A DNA stretch of 64,000 nucleotides from NCBI RefSeq assembly GCF_030813695.1, contig NZ_JAUSVA010000002.1:8393501-8457500 (forward strand), read 5' to 3'. Source of the stretch: Kitasatospora herbaricolor (GTDB lineage: Bacteria; Actinomycetota; Actinomycetes; Streptomycetales; Streptomycetaceae). Both the position numbers and the translations under genes were made by a program. The notes beneath the pieces are model-generated. The model did not search any database. It worked only from the letters and a program-made list of their open reading frames with translations, and had not been told where the DNA came from. Positions 25,883-34,397 of the stretch are shown here, one piece after another (position 1 is the stretch's first letter; every line of letters begins with the position of its first letter).

Positions 25883-26671
25883 ATGAATGCCGAGCCCCGC
25901 CGGCGCCCCAGGCTCGCGGTCTGGAAGTTCGCCTCCTGCGACGGCTGCCAGCTCACCCTGCTGGACTGCGAGGACGAACTGCTCGGCCTCGCCGAGCAGG
26001 TGGAGATCGCGCACTTCCTGGAGGCCTCCAGCGCGAGCGCGCCGGGCCCCTACGACCTGTCCCTGGTCGAGGGCTCGGTGACCACCGCGCAGGACGTCGA
26101 GCGGGTCCACCACATCCGCGCCGTCTCCCGGCGCCTGGTGACCATCGGAGCCTGCGCCACCGCCGGCGGCGTCCAGGCGCTGCGCAACTACGCCGACGTG
26201 GCCGAGTTCCAGGCCGCCGTCTACGCCCGGCCCGACTACGTCGCGACGCTCGCCACCTCGACCCCGATCAGCGCCCACGTCCCCGTCGACTTCGAACTGC
26301 GCGGCTGCCCCGTCGACCGCCGCCAGCTCCTGGAGGTCATCACCGCCCACCTGGCCGGGCGCCGACCGGCCGTCCCCGCGCACAGCGTCTGCTTCGAGTG
26401 CAAGCAGCGCGGCACGGTCTGTGTGACGGTCGCCCACGGCACCCCTTGCCTCGGCCCGGTCACCCATGCCGGCTGCGGCGCCGTCTGCCCGACCTTCGGG
26501 CGCGGCTGCTACGGCTGCTTCGGCCCCAGCGACTCCACCAACTTCCCGGCTTTCGTCCCGCTGCTGCGCCGCGACGGGATGGACACCCTCGACGTGGTGC
26601 GGGTCCTGCGCACCTTCAACACCGCCGCGCCCGAGTTCGACGCGGCCTCCCGCAAGGAGCTGGAACGGTGA
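25883..26671 (+). CDS. hyhS: [NiFe] hydrogenase small (delta) subunit
   Basis: 262 residues. The proximal cluster ligands are in WKFASCDGCQLTLLDCEDEL and TIGACATAGG, with a further Cys in RGCPVD. The C-terminal part has many Cys (HSVCFECKQRGTVC, then CGAVCPTFGRGCYGCFG) for two more Fe-S clusters. No Tat signal peptide is present, so the enzyme is cytosolic, in line with group 3. It is translationally coupled to the large subunit (GTGA overlap). Confidence 0.94.
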   Translation: MNAEPRRRPRLAVWKFASCDGCQLTLLDCEDELLGLAEQVEIAHFLEASSASAPGPYDLSLVEGSVTTAQDVERVHHIRAVSRRLVTIGACATAGGVQALRNYADVAEFQAAVYARPDYVATLATSTPISAHVPVDFELRGCPVDRRQLLEVITAHLAGRRPAVPAHSVCFECKQRGTVCVTVAHGTPCLGPVTHAGCGAVCPTFGRGCYGCFGPSDSTNFPAFVPLLRRDGMDTLDVVRVLRTFNTAAPEFDAASRKELER

Positions 26672-28047
26672 CCCATCGCGGCTCCAGGGTGCTGCACGTC
26701 GGATCGCTCTCCCGGGTCGAGGGCGAGGGCTCCCTCCACCTGCGGATCCGGGGCGAGGAGGTCGCCGAGGCGCGGCTCGCCATCTTCGAACCCCCGCGGT
26801 TCTTCGAGGCCTTCCTGCGCGGACGCTCCTACACCGAACCGCCCGACATCACCTCCCGGATCTGCGGGATCTGCCCGGTCGCCTACCAGCTGAGCGCCTG
26901 CCGCGCCATCGAGGACGCCTGCGGTGTCACCGTGGACGGCCAACTGGCCGCCCTGCGCCGGTTGATGTACTGCGGCGAATGGATCGAGAGCCACACCCTG
27001 CACGTCCACCTGCTCCACGCACCCGACTTCCACGGCTGCGCGAACGTCGTCGAACTGGCCCGGTCCAGGCGGGCCGACGTCGAGCGAGGACTGCGCCTCA
27101 AGCAGGCGGGGAACGCGATCATCGAGCTGCTCGGCGGCCGGGCCGTCCACCCGGTCAACGTCCGCCTGGGCGGCTTCCACCGGGTGCCCAGCAGGTCCGA
27201 ACTGCGCCCGCTGGAGGAACAGTTGCGCCGGGCCCGCGAGGACGCCGCGCTCACCGTGCGCTGGGTGGCCGGCTTCGACTTCCCCGAGGCCGGGTGCGAC
27301 CACGACCTGCTCGCCCTGGCCGAGCCGGACCGCTACGCCGTCGAATCGGGCACACCGACCGTCATGCCCGCTCCGCACACCGCCGGACTGCCCGCCACCA
27401 GCCGGCGAGCCCTGCCCACCCGCACCTTCGGCGTCCGCGAGTTCGGAGACCACGTCGTCGAGCGCCAGGTCCCGCACTCCACCGCCCTGCACGCCCGGCT
27501 CGACGGCCGCCGCCACCTGACCGGCCCGCTCGCCCGGTACGCGATCAGCGGACGCCTGCTGTCCCCGATCGCCCTCCAGGCGGCCCAGGACGCCGGGCTC
27601 GGCGACCCCCGGCAGGGTGTCGTCTGCCGCAACCCCTACCGCAGCATCGTCGTCCGGGCGGTCGAGGTGCTGCACGCCGTCGACGAGGCGCTGCGCCTCA
27701 TCGACGCCTACGAACCCCCGCCACGCCCGTACGTCGACGTACCGCCACGCGCCGGTACCGGCCACGGGGCGACCGAGGCGCCACGTGGCCTGCTCCACCA
27801 CCGATACACCCTCGACGCCGAAGGAACCGTCACCGACGCCGTCCTGGTGCCGCCGACCGCGCAGAACCAGGACGCGATCGAGGAGGACCTCCGCCGCACC
27901 GTGCAGGAACACCTGCGGTCGGGGGAGCCCACCGACGCCGAGCTGACCGCGCTGTGCGAACGGGCCGTCCGCAACCACGATCCGTGCATCTCCTGCTCCA
28001 CCCACTTCCTCGACCTCACCGTCGACCGGGCCGCGCACAGCGACTGA
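26668..28047 (+). CDS. hyhL: [NiFe] hydrogenase large (alpha) subunit
   Basis: 459 residues from GTG 26668. It has both nickel-binding Cys pairs: L1 in SRICGICPVAY and L2 in HDPCISCSTHF. The N-terminal SRVEGEGSLHLRI is also typical. After the His of the L2 motif there is a tail of 13 residues (FLDL..), the part removed by the maturation protease encoded at 22733-23236. Group 3b enzymes couple H2 oxidation or evolution to NADP(H), and some reduce sulfur. No hyp genes for the NiFe(CN)2CO centre are in the window, so they must be elsewhere. Confidence 0.95.
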   Translation: MTHRGSRVLHVGSLSRVEGEGSLHLRIRGEEVAEARLAIFEPPRFFEAFLRGRSYTEPPDITSRICGICPVAYQLSACRAIEDACGVTVDGQLAALRRLMYCGEWIESHTLHVHLLHAPDFHGCANVVELARSRRADVERGLRLKQAGNAIIELLGGRAVHPVNVRLGGFHRVPSRSELRPLEEQLRRAREDAALTVRWVAGFDFPEAGCDHDLLALAEPDRYAVESGTPTVMPAPHTAGLPATSRRALPTRTFGVREFGDHVVERQVPHSTALHARLDGRRHLTGPLARYAISGRLLSPIALQAAQDAGLGDPRQGVVCRNPYRSIVVRAVEVLHAVDEALRLIDAYEPPPRPYVDVPPRAGTGHGATEAPRGLLHHRYTLDAEGTVTDAVLVPPTAQNQDAIEEDLRRTVQEHLRSGEPTDAELTALCERAVRNHDPCISCSTHFLDLTVDRAAHSD

Positions 28048-28076
28048 CCGTCCCGCGCCCGGGCCCGCCTGCCTCG

Positions 28077-31015
28077 TCAGGGCGGCCGGCGCCCGTGCTC
28101 GGCGGCCACCTGACGGGCATGGGAGACGATGTCCTTCGCTGCCTCCTCGCTGACGCCGAGCGCGTGGTGGAGCCGGTGCGCGCTCCAGCCGTGGCGTGCC
28201 AGCAGGACGGCGACCGGGTGATGGGCCGAAGCCGTGACGGGGGTGTGCGCCGGAGCTGCGGTTGTGCCCGCGGGCTTCGCGGCAGCGGCCGGGCGGCGGC
28301 GCACCAGAGCCCTCCGCAGCTCGTCCGCGCCCCAGACGACGAAGGGGAACGGTGCCACGAACGCCAGTTGCGCGGGGCTGAGCGCCGCCGTTCCGAACAC
28401 GTGGTGCAGCAGGGGGAGGTAGACGATCGTGGCGGCGAAGGCGAGCGAGAAGCCGATGCCCACCAGCAGCTGCCGGTTGCTCAGGACACCGATGGAGCGC
28501 AGCGAGGCGCGCTCGGTCCGGGCGGCGAAGGCGGTGCCGATCTGGCAGGCGACGATGCCGAGCCAGGTGACGGTGGTGGCCTGCCGGTACGTCAGGTGCA
28601 GGGCGGTGCCGGGGCCGGTCGGGTCGCCGGGGTGCCAGCCGCCCAGGGTCAGGGTGAGCAGGAAGCCGCCCATCACCAGGCAGGCCGAGACCAGGCCGAG
28701 GAAGCCCCAGGCCCGTGCCAGCATGGAGCGTTGGATCACCTTCTCGTCCCGCCGGCGCGGGGGGCGGTCCATCAGGCCGGGTTCGGCGCGTTCACGGCCC
28801 AGCGCGAGTGCGGGGAGGGTGTCGGTGCCCAGGTCGACGGCCAGGATCTGCATCACCGTGAGGGCAGCGGAATCGTGCCGCCCGCGAGGGCGAAGACCAG
28901 GAACGGCACCACCTCGGGGACGGCGTGGGCGAAGATGTAGACGATGAACTTACGGATGTTGTCGTACGTCCGCCGGCCCGCCTCGACGGCCGCGACGATG
29001 GTGGCGAAGTTGTCGTCGGTGAGCACCATGGTGGCCGACTCGCGGGCGACGTCGGTGCCGGAGCGTCCCATGGCCACGCCGATGTCGGCGCGCCGCAGGG
29101 CGGGTGCGTCGTTCACCCCGTCGCCGGTCATCGCGACCGTGTGGCCCTCGGCGCGCAGCGCGTCCGCGATCCGCAGTTTGGCCTCGGGGGAGGTGCGGGC
29201 GAAGATCACCTCCTCGCCGCGGGCGAGCAGCGTGTCCAGCTCCCGCTCGCCCATGGCCGTCAGTTCGGTTCCGGTGACGATCCGGGATCCGCCACGGCCG
29301 ATACCCACCTGGCCGGCGATCGCGGCGGCGGTCATGCCGTTGTCGCCGGTGACGACGTGGACGGTGATCCCGGCGCGATGGGCGAGGGTGATCGCGCCGG
29401 CGACCTCGGGCCGGGCCGGGTCGGCCATCGCGATCAGGCCGATGAGGCACAGGTGCCGCTCGGCGTCCTCGCGCCGGCCGGGGGGTGCCTGGCCGGGTGG
29501 CAGCGGCCGTCGGGCCACGCCGAGCACCCGCAGTCCCCGGGCTGCCAGGTCGCCGACGGCGCTGACCACCCCGCTCCGGTCGGCCGGGGTGAGGGGCCGC
29601 TGCGAACCCTCGTCGAGGAGGCGGTCGGCGCGGGCGAGGACCTCCTCGGGCGCGCCCTTGGTGTGCAGGACGACCGTGCCGTCCTCGGAGTCCGCCGTCG
29701 TCATCAGTTTGATCCGGGGATCGAAGCGGAACATCGCCCGCCGGTCGGTGTCGCGTCGCTCGGGCGGGCACGCCACGCCGAGCCGTTCGGCCAGGTCGAG
29801 CAGCGCAAGCTCGGTGGGGTCGCCATGACCGGCCTCCGGGCGGGCCGTCGTGCAGGCCGCCGCGGAGGCCGCCAGCAGCCGGACCTCCGGCGGTGCAGGC
29901 ACCGGGACGTCTACGGCGCATTGGCCGCCCGGCGTCCAGACGGCCGTGGCGAGCATCCGGTTCTCGGTCAGGGTCCCCGTCTTGTCGGTACAGACGACCG
30001 TGGTCGAACCGAGGGTCTCGACGGCGGAGAGGCGCTTGACCACTGCCCCACGCCTGGCGAGGTCCCGGACACCGGAGGCGAGCGACAGGGTGATTGTAGG
30101 GAGCAGTCCCTCGGGTACGTTGGCGACCAGCAGGCCGATCGCGAAGCTCACCGCGGCGGCGAGTGACAGGCCCGCGGCGAGGCCGACCGGCAGGAAGGTG
30201 AACCCCACCCCGATCGCCACCAGTGCGATCAGCCGCGCGGCCCGCTTGACCTGGCGTTCCAGCGGGCTCTCCTCACGCCGGGTGCGCTGGCTCAGCGCGG
30301 CGATCCTGCCCAGCTCGGTGTGCATCCCGGTGGCGGTGACCACGGCCTGCGCCTGGCCGCCGGTGCAGGACGTTCCGGAGAACAGCAGGTCGCGCGCGTC
30401 CAGCAGGGAACCCTCGACGTCCACCAGCTCCGCGGAGCGGAAAACCGGCGCCGACTCACCGGTCAACGCCGACAGGTCGACCTCCACGCCTCCGGACAGC
30501 AGCCGGGCGTCGGCGGAGATCCGCTCGCCCTCCTCGACCACCAGCACGTCGCCGGGGACGAGCGACGTGGCCGGTACTTCCCGTCGCACCCGGTCGCGGA
30601 TCACGGTCGCCAGTTCCGGGAGGAAGGCGGCCAGCGCCTCCACGGCCTTCTCGGCCTGCTGTTCCTGCGCGAAGGCGAGCGCGGCGTTCAGCAGGATCAC
30701 GGCCGCGATCGCCACCGCGAGGGCCGGCGCCCCGCTGACGGCGGCGAGGACCGCCGCGAGCGCCAGCAGCAGGGCGAGCGGGTGGGTGAACTGCTGTGCG
30801 AGTTCCCGGGGCCGGCGTCGTCCGCCGCGCGCGGTCAGCGTGTTGGGACCGTACACGGCCTGGCGGCGGTCCGCCTCGCGATCCGGCAGGCCCTGCGCCG
30901 AGGTGCGTAGGTCCCGGAAGAGGAGGGCGATCGGTTCACGCGGGTCCGGCGCGTCCCCGCCGTCCGGCGGTCGGTCCGTGGACTGCCGCAGGGTGCCGGG
31001 GCTGTCGATCCTCAT
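28077..31015 (-). pseudogene. P-type cation ATPase (CtpF/P2-like), split by a frameshift
   Basis: The first frame (ATG 31015 to stop 28853, 720 residues) holds membrane helices 1-5, the actuator motif TGES (185-188), PEGL in helix 4, the phosphorylated Asp344 in DKTGTLT, KGAPEE and TGDGVNDAPAL. The second frame (GTG 28856 to 28077, 259 residues) holds the remaining helices, starting MQILAVDLGTDTLPALALGR. In relatives this is one chain of about 900-980 residues. At the junction ...IPLPSR-stop would read IPLPLTVMQIL if one base were restored, so a 1-nt loss near 28860 is likely. Alternatively, the GTGA overlap could give two coupled subunits. M. tuberculosis CtpF is a DosR-regulon relative. The ATG overlaps the USP stop. 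Confidence 0.85.
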
Positions 31016-31890
31016 CCGCGCGGTTCGGCGGCCGGCCGGGGCACCGTGACGACCGGGCAGTGGGCGTGGTGCAGCAGGCCGTGCGGCACGGAGCCCAGGC
31101 GCATGCCGGTGAATCCGCCGCGTCCGCGGCGCCCCACCACGACGGCCAGCGCGTGCTCCGAGGCCTTGGCCAGCTCCTCCACAGGGTGGCCGTGGATCAC
31201 TTCATGGGTCAGCTTCACGTCGGGGTACCTGCCGGAGCGGCCGGCGGTGGTCTCGGTCAGCAGTCGCCTGGGCTCCTGGTCGGCCAGGAGTCCGTCGGTC
31301 CGGCCGAAGGGCTGTGACTGCCTCACCCGGACGGCACGCAGGGCGGCGCCGCGTCGGGCCGCCAGGTCGAAGGCGAGGTCGACCGCGGCGGCCGACGAAG
31401 GGCTGCCGTCCACGCCGACCACCAGGTAGGGCGGGTCCTGGGTGATGTGCTCGGGCTCGCGTACGACCACCACCGGGCAGGTGGCCTGCGCGCTGACCGG
31501 GACGGCCACCGAGGAGGAGCTGAGGAACTCCTCGGCGCGGCTGAGCCGGAGCGAGCCGAGTACGACGAGTTCCGCCCCTGCCGACGCCAGGCACAGGACC
31601 TGGCCAGGGTTTCCGTCCACCAGGGTGGTGGCCAGCTCCAGCCGGGGGTGGCGTTCGCCCGCAAGGGCCGCGGCCTTGTCGAGCGCCTGACGACCGTCGG
31701 AGCGAAGCTCCTCGTGGTAGCGCTTCTCGAGGCCGCGCCGGTCGGAGCCCGGTTGCGGCACGGCGCGGACCATCAGCAGGGGCAGTCGACGGCGGTCCGC
31801 CTCGTCGGCGGCCCATGAGGTGGCGAGCAGACCGTGGCCTCCCGCGTCCACGCCGAGGACGATCGGGCGGCGTGCGCCGGCGGGTGCCAT
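31012..31890 (-). CDS. Tandem-domain universal stress protein 6
   Basis: 292 residues, two USP domains. Domain 1 (about 8-145, IVLGVDAGGHGLLATSWAAD) has the loop LVVLGSLRLSRAEEFLSSSS, which lacks the glycines needed for ATP. Domain 2 (LVVGVDGSPSSAAAVDLAF) has VVVGRRGRGGFTGMRLGSVP, which is closer to the ATP-binding form. So only domain 2 is likely to bind nucleotide, the reverse of USP 1. GGAGGA precedes ATG 31890. Its stop overlaps the ATPase start (ATGA), giving a coupled USP - P-type ATPase unit. Confidence 0.88.
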   Translation of the reverse strand: MAPAGARRPIVLGVDAGGHGLLATSWAADEADRRRLPLLMVRAVPQPGSDRRGLEKRYHEELRSDGRQALDKAAALAGERHPRLELATTLVDGNPGQVLCLASAGAELVVLGSLRLSRAEEFLSSSSVAVPVSAQATCPVVVVREPEHITQDPPYLVVGVDGSPSSAAAVDLAFDLAARRGAALRAVRVRQSQPFGRTDGLLADQEPRRLLTETTAGRSGRYPDVKLTHEVIHGHPVEELAKASEHALAVVVGRRGRGGFTGMRLGSVPHGLLHHAHCPVVTVPRPAAEPRG

Positions 31891-31969
31891 GGCTCCTCCA
31901 CAGGGGATCGGGGGCTCGCCGAGTTCCGGGCCCTGCTCGTACCGTAGGCACGGCCTGCGCCGAGGGGCA

Positions 31970-31983
31970 GGGCCGACCGGCCC
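31970..31983. promoter_or_regulatory. DevR-like box between USP 6 and the flavodoxin-ABC gene
   Basis: GGGCCG-AC-CGGCCC, a perfect 6+2+6 palindrome, 80 bp before the minus-strand USP start and 105 bp before the plus-strand start at 32088. Confidence 0.6.
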
Positions 31984-32087
31984 CGGGTGCAGGGCGGGCG
32001 GCCCTGGCAGGGAACACCTGTGCAGGTCCACCCTGGACCTGTCGGCGAACGGCCACGACCGTGTCCGCCACCCGCAGGAGGGCCGCC

Positions 32088-33539
32088 ATGAAGAAGCAGA
32101 AGATCCTCTTGGCATACGGGAGCAAGCACGGCACCACCGGCGGCATCGCCGAGGAGATCGGCCGCACGCTGGAGCAGGACGGCTTCGACGCGGAGGTCCG
32201 CCCCGCCTCCGCGGTCCAGGACGTGACGGGGTTCGACGCCGTCGTCCCGGGCAGCTCGCTGCACGCGGGCCACTGGCAGCGCGAGGCCCTGCGGTGCGCC
32301 GGCCGCAACGCCGACGCCCTCGCCCACCGCCCGGTCCGGCTGTTCAGCAGCGGCCAGGTGGACGGTTCCGCCGAGCAGCACGAGATCCCGCCGGTGCCCG
32401 GCGCGGCCGGGACGATGGCACACCTGCGTGCCCGCGGGCATGCCACCTTCGGCGGCAGCCTCACCTCCGAGACCGCCGGCCGGATCGCCCGCACCATGGT
32501 CAAGCACGGCAAGGGCGGCGACTTCCGGAATCCGGAACGCATCCGGACCGGGGCCCACGAGATCGGCAGCGAGCTGCGCTCCCAGGGCCCGGAACAGGTC
32601 CGGGGGAGCGTGCGTCCCGTGCCCACCCCGGAGCCGGCTATCGAGATCACTTCGCTGACCAAGCGCTACGGACCGACGGTCGGCGTCGAGCGGCTCGACC
32701 TCACCGTGGCCGCCGGCGAGGTCTTCGGCTTCCTCGGACCGAACGGGGCCGGCAAGACCACCACGCTGCGCTGCCTGATCGGCCTGCTGCGGCCCACCGA
32801 GGGGCGGGTCCGGGCCCTGGGCCTGGACCCCGTAGCGGACCACCGCCGGCTCGCCCCCGCGCTCGGTTACCTGCCCGGCGAGCTGCGCCTCCACCCGGAA
32901 CTGACCGGCCACCGATCCCTCCGGCTGCTCGCCGATCTGCAGGGCGCCCCGACACCCCGCCGCGCGGAGCTGTGTGAGCGCCTCGCCCTGCCGGATTCCG
33001 ACCTGCGCCGCACCGTCCAGGAGTACTCGCGGGGCATGAAGCAGAAGCTCGGCCTGGTGCAGGCACTCCAGCACGACCCCGACCTCGTGGTGCTGGACGA
33101 GCCGACCGAGGGCCTTGACCCGCTGGTCCAGGAGACCTTCTTCGAACTGCTGGCCGAGGCGCGGGCGGCCGGTCGCACCGTCCTGCTCTCCAGCCACGTC
33201 CTGCCCGAGGTGCAACGGACCTGCGGCCGGGTGGCGATCATCCGGGACGGGAAGCTGGTGACGGTGGAGAGCGTCGCGGCCCTGCGCGAGGCGCGGGCGA
33301 GGAAGATCCGGTTGACCTTCACCGACGGCCGCGGCCGGCGCTCGCTCGGCGAGGCGGAACACTGGGCGCCGCGCTGGAACGGTGACCAGGTCGAACTCCT
33401 GGTGCCGCCCCGACGGGTGGTGGACGCGCTGCGCGGCCTGCTGGCCCTCCCCGTGGCCGACCTGGCGGTGGAGGAGGCCGGCCTGGAGGAGGCGTTCCTC
33501 GACCTCTACCGGCACGCCGACCCGGGGTCACCGCCGTGA
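32088..33539 (+). CDS. Flavodoxin domain fused in frame to an ABC transporter ATPase
   Basis: 483 residues with no stop between the two parts. Residues 1-165 are a HemG-like flavodoxin (ILLAYGSKHGTTGGIAEEIG; FDAVVPGSSLHAGHWQREAL). Residues 184-483 are an ABC ATPase with Walker A GPNGAGKTT (217-225), signature YSRGMKQKL, Walker B LVVLDEPTEGLDP and the drug-exporter-type C-terminal domain. CAGGAGG precedes the ATG. A GGGGGAG at 32602-32608 before GTG codons at 32610 and 32619 could start the ATPase separately. So it is a real fusion, or two genes whose boundary stop was lost. The permease follows with a GTGA overlap. Confidence 0.82.
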   Translation: MKKQKILLAYGSKHGTTGGIAEEIGRTLEQDGFDAEVRPASAVQDVTGFDAVVPGSSLHAGHWQREALRCAGRNADALAHRPVRLFSSGQVDGSAEQHEIPPVPGAAGTMAHLRARGHATFGGSLTSETAGRIARTMVKHGKGGDFRNPERIRTGAHEIGSELRSQGPEQVRGSVRPVPTPEPAIEITSLTKRYGPTVGVERLDLTVAAGEVFGFLGPNGAGKTTTLRCLIGLLRPTEGRVRALGLDPVADHRRLAPALGYLPGELRLHPELTGHRSLRLLADLQGAPTPRRAELCERLALPDSDLRRTVQEYSRGMKQKLGLVQALQHDPDLVVLDEPTEGLDPLVQETFFELLAEARAAGRTVLLSSHVLPEVQRTCGRVAIIRDGKLVTVESVAALREARARKIRLTFTDGRGRRSLGEAEHWAPRWNGDQVELLVPPRRVVDALRGLLALPVADLAVEEAGLEEAFLDLYRHADPGSPP

Positions 33540-34357
33540 GCAGCCGCTTCCCGCTGCTCTGGCTGGCCCTGTACCGGCGCCGGCGGATGCTGGTCGCCCT
33601 GGTCCTGGGCATGGTGGTCTTCGAGACCCTCATCGTGGTCATCGCCGACACGCTCTCGCCGGCCCAGCTCTTCGCCGGCGGCGGGCGCACACCGCCGAGC
33701 GCGTTCCGGGCGTTCAGCGGGTCCAGCGGCGACGTCTCGATCGCCGGCTACCCCGGGCTGCTCGGCGCCGGGCTCACCCACCCGTTCTGGATCGCGATCC
33801 AGCTCACCGCCGTCGGCGCGCTGACGGCGGCCGCCGTCGCGGCCGACGTGGAGTCGGGGACGATCGAACTCCTGATGGCCCGGCCCGTCACCCGCAACCG
33901 GCTGCTGGCCGAACGCACCGCGGCCGTGGCGGCCGCCTCGGTGCTGCTCAACCTCGCGGCGACGGTCACCGTGGCGATCGGTGTCGCCCTGTCACCGCAA
34001 CTGCACCGGGCCGTGCCGATCAGCGGTGTGTTCGCGGCCGGGCTGCTGGGCTGCGCCTTCACCCTGTGCCTCACCGGCCCGGCGCTGGCCGTGTCCGCGG
34101 CTGGCCGCCGCCGCTCCCAGGTGGTCGGGATCGTCATCGCGTTGGGCGCGGTCGGGTTCGCCCTGAACTTCGTCGCGCTCGCCTGGTCGAAGGCGGCGCC
34201 GCTGCGCTTCCTCAGCCCGTTCCACTACTACACGCCGGGCGACGCGCTGGCCCACGGCGCCGTGCCGTGGTTCTCCGCGGGCGTGCTCGTCGCCGTGGGT
34301 CTGGCCGGGGTGGCGGCGGCGTTCCGGATCCTGGCCCGTCGGGACCTCGCCCCGTGA
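33536..34357 (+). CDS. ABC-2 type transporter permease
   Basis: 273 residues with about six hydrophobic segments (for example LVALVLGMVVFETLIVVIA and VVGIVIALGAVGFALNFVAL). It is of the multi-span ABC-2 permease type, with ESGTIELLMARPVTRNRLLAE at the cytoplasmic loop before the third helix, a typical pattern. It works with the ATPase part of the upstream gene, with which it overlaps by 4 nt. The exported substrate is unknown. It converges with the GH65 gene, with only 40 bp between them. Confidence 0.88.
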   Translation: MSSRFPLLWLALYRRRRMLVALVLGMVVFETLIVVIADTLSPAQLFAGGGRTPPSAFRAFSGSSGDVSIAGYPGLLGAGLTHPFWIAIQLTAVGALTAAAVAADVESGTIELLMARPVTRNRLLAERTAAVAAASVLLNLAATVTVAIGVALSPQLHRAVPISGVFAAGLLGCAFTLCLTGPALAVSAAGRRRSQVVGIVIALGAVGFALNFVALAWSKAAPLRFLSPFHYYTPGDALAHGAVPWFSAGVLVAVGLAGVAAAFRILARRDLAP

Positions 34358-34397
34358 CCCGAAGGCTGTCGCCGGCGCCCGTCGGCAGCGGCCGGGC

